A DNA stretch of 64,000 nucleotides from Denitratisoma sp. DHT3 (GTDB lineage: Bacteria; Pseudomonadota; Gammaproteobacteria; Burkholderiales; Rhodocyclaceae), in NCBI RefSeq assembly GCF_007833355.1, contig NZ_CP020914.1:1102047-1166046 (forward strand). The letters run 5' to 3'. Of this stretch, positions 63,659 to 64,000 are shown piece after piece. The notes beneath the pieces were generated by a model. It made no database searches. It was not told the DNA's origin and was given only the letters and a program-made list of their open reading frames with translations. Made by a program: the position numbers and the translations under genes. Position 1 is the stretch's first letter. Each line of letters begins with the position of its first letter.

Positions 63659-64000
63659 TCACAGAGTTGTACAGCGCCCGATAGCCATACCGGGCGTGTC
63701 GTCGCCCTCGCTTCGTGCCGGAACGATAGCCCGGAGAGCGTCTTCGTTCCAATAACCAACCGTATATGTTGTGAGGAAGCGCATGGACTTCCGGTTAAAT
63801 AAAAAGTCTTTGCCAATGCCTATGCATCGAAGTTTTCCATTGTCATCGAAGTCCTTCTCGCAAATGGCAACGGGGAAGGAAGAACCTGTTTCCTTAACCT
63901 CCCATTTTCGCGAAGGCTCTGTTGAACGAGTAACTATGTACTTCGCTTCTGCCTTAAATTCCGCTCGCTTCCATTGGCGCGCACCCCGATCGAAGGAGAA
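63659..64000 (-). CDS. Cassette-borne ORF of unknown function, cut by the window edge
   Basis: An open minus-strand frame enters from the right edge and ends at TGA 63659-63661, giving 113 visible residues. The composition is protein-like (VAICEKDFDDNGKLRCIG, FNRKSMRFLTTYTVGYW) and lower in GC than the core genes. No family is recognised. The stop abuts the attC-like site, the usual layout of an integron gene cassette. Confidence 0.6.
   Translation of the reverse strand, partial: FSFDRGARQWKRAEFKAEAKYIVTRSTEPSRKWEVKETGSSFPVAICEKDFDDNGKLRCIGIGKDFLFNRKSMRFLTTYTVGYWNEDALRAIVPARSEGDDTPGMAIGRCTTL

Overview
The window is GC-rich bacterial chromosome with tightly packed genes, many ATGA or TGATG overlaps, and gene orders typical of Betaproteobacteria. 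It is most likely a Rhodocyclales-type organism: glmM-folP-ftsH-rlmE / yhbY, carA-carB-greA, bamE divergent from fur, recN-nadK / hrcA, hemH, grpE-dnaK-dnaJ. The taxon is inferred from gene order and protein character, not from a marker search.

Bases 1-32,000 are mostly core genome. From the left they hold the start of a possible AraC-type regulator; the minus-strand cluster glmM, folP, ftsH, rlmE; yhbY; a DUF4149-type membrane protein; greA, carB, carA; dapB, bamE; fur; recN, nadK; hrcA; hemH; an unknown protein with Ca-binding-like Asp/Asn loops; grpE-dnaK-dnaJ with two sigma-32-like promoters; an FNR-type regulator with cysS; a TPR protein paired with an L,D-transpeptidase that shares its C-terminal domain; periplasmic and cytoplasmic cyclophilins; lpxH and recQ.

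Bases 32,000-36,100 hold a secreted beta-propeller-like protein, an unusual palindromic repeat, a LysR regulator, and malate synthase divergent from it. Bases 36,190-47,460 are a defence island. A type I restriction-modification operon begins with a half-length specificity protein, followed by hsdM, a dinD-like gene, a full-length hsdS, hsdR and a YgjP-type metallopeptidase. After it come an HrgA-like PD-(D/E)xK protein and a NERD-helicase. The operon promoter is a consensus sigma-70 box flanked by two near-identical palindromes.

Bases 47,650-60,000 hold a beta-CASP hydrolase, then a minus-strand cluster (sodC, a GcvH-like lipoyl protein, a DsrE-like protein, DUF2789, fumC). Next is a selenium/formate locus on the minus strand: fdnG (selenocysteine TGA plus SECIS), fdnH, fdnI, fdhE, a 25-codon ORF that looks like a selA remnant, selB, and selC (tRNA-Sec). 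selA itself is not present in the window. The locus therefore encodes a respiratory formate dehydrogenase with its Sec decoding factors, but Sec synthesis must rely on a selA elsewhere.

Bases 60,000-64,000 hold a beta-helix repeat protein, about 800 bases without a convincing gene, and a mobile region. That region has a YefM-YoeB toxin-antitoxin pair, a rearranged IS1182-type insertion sequence with a 317-base internal direct repeat, a 70-base integron attC-like site, and an oppositely oriented cassette ORF that runs off the right edge. No rRNA or CRISPR was seen; the only tRNA is tRNA-Sec.
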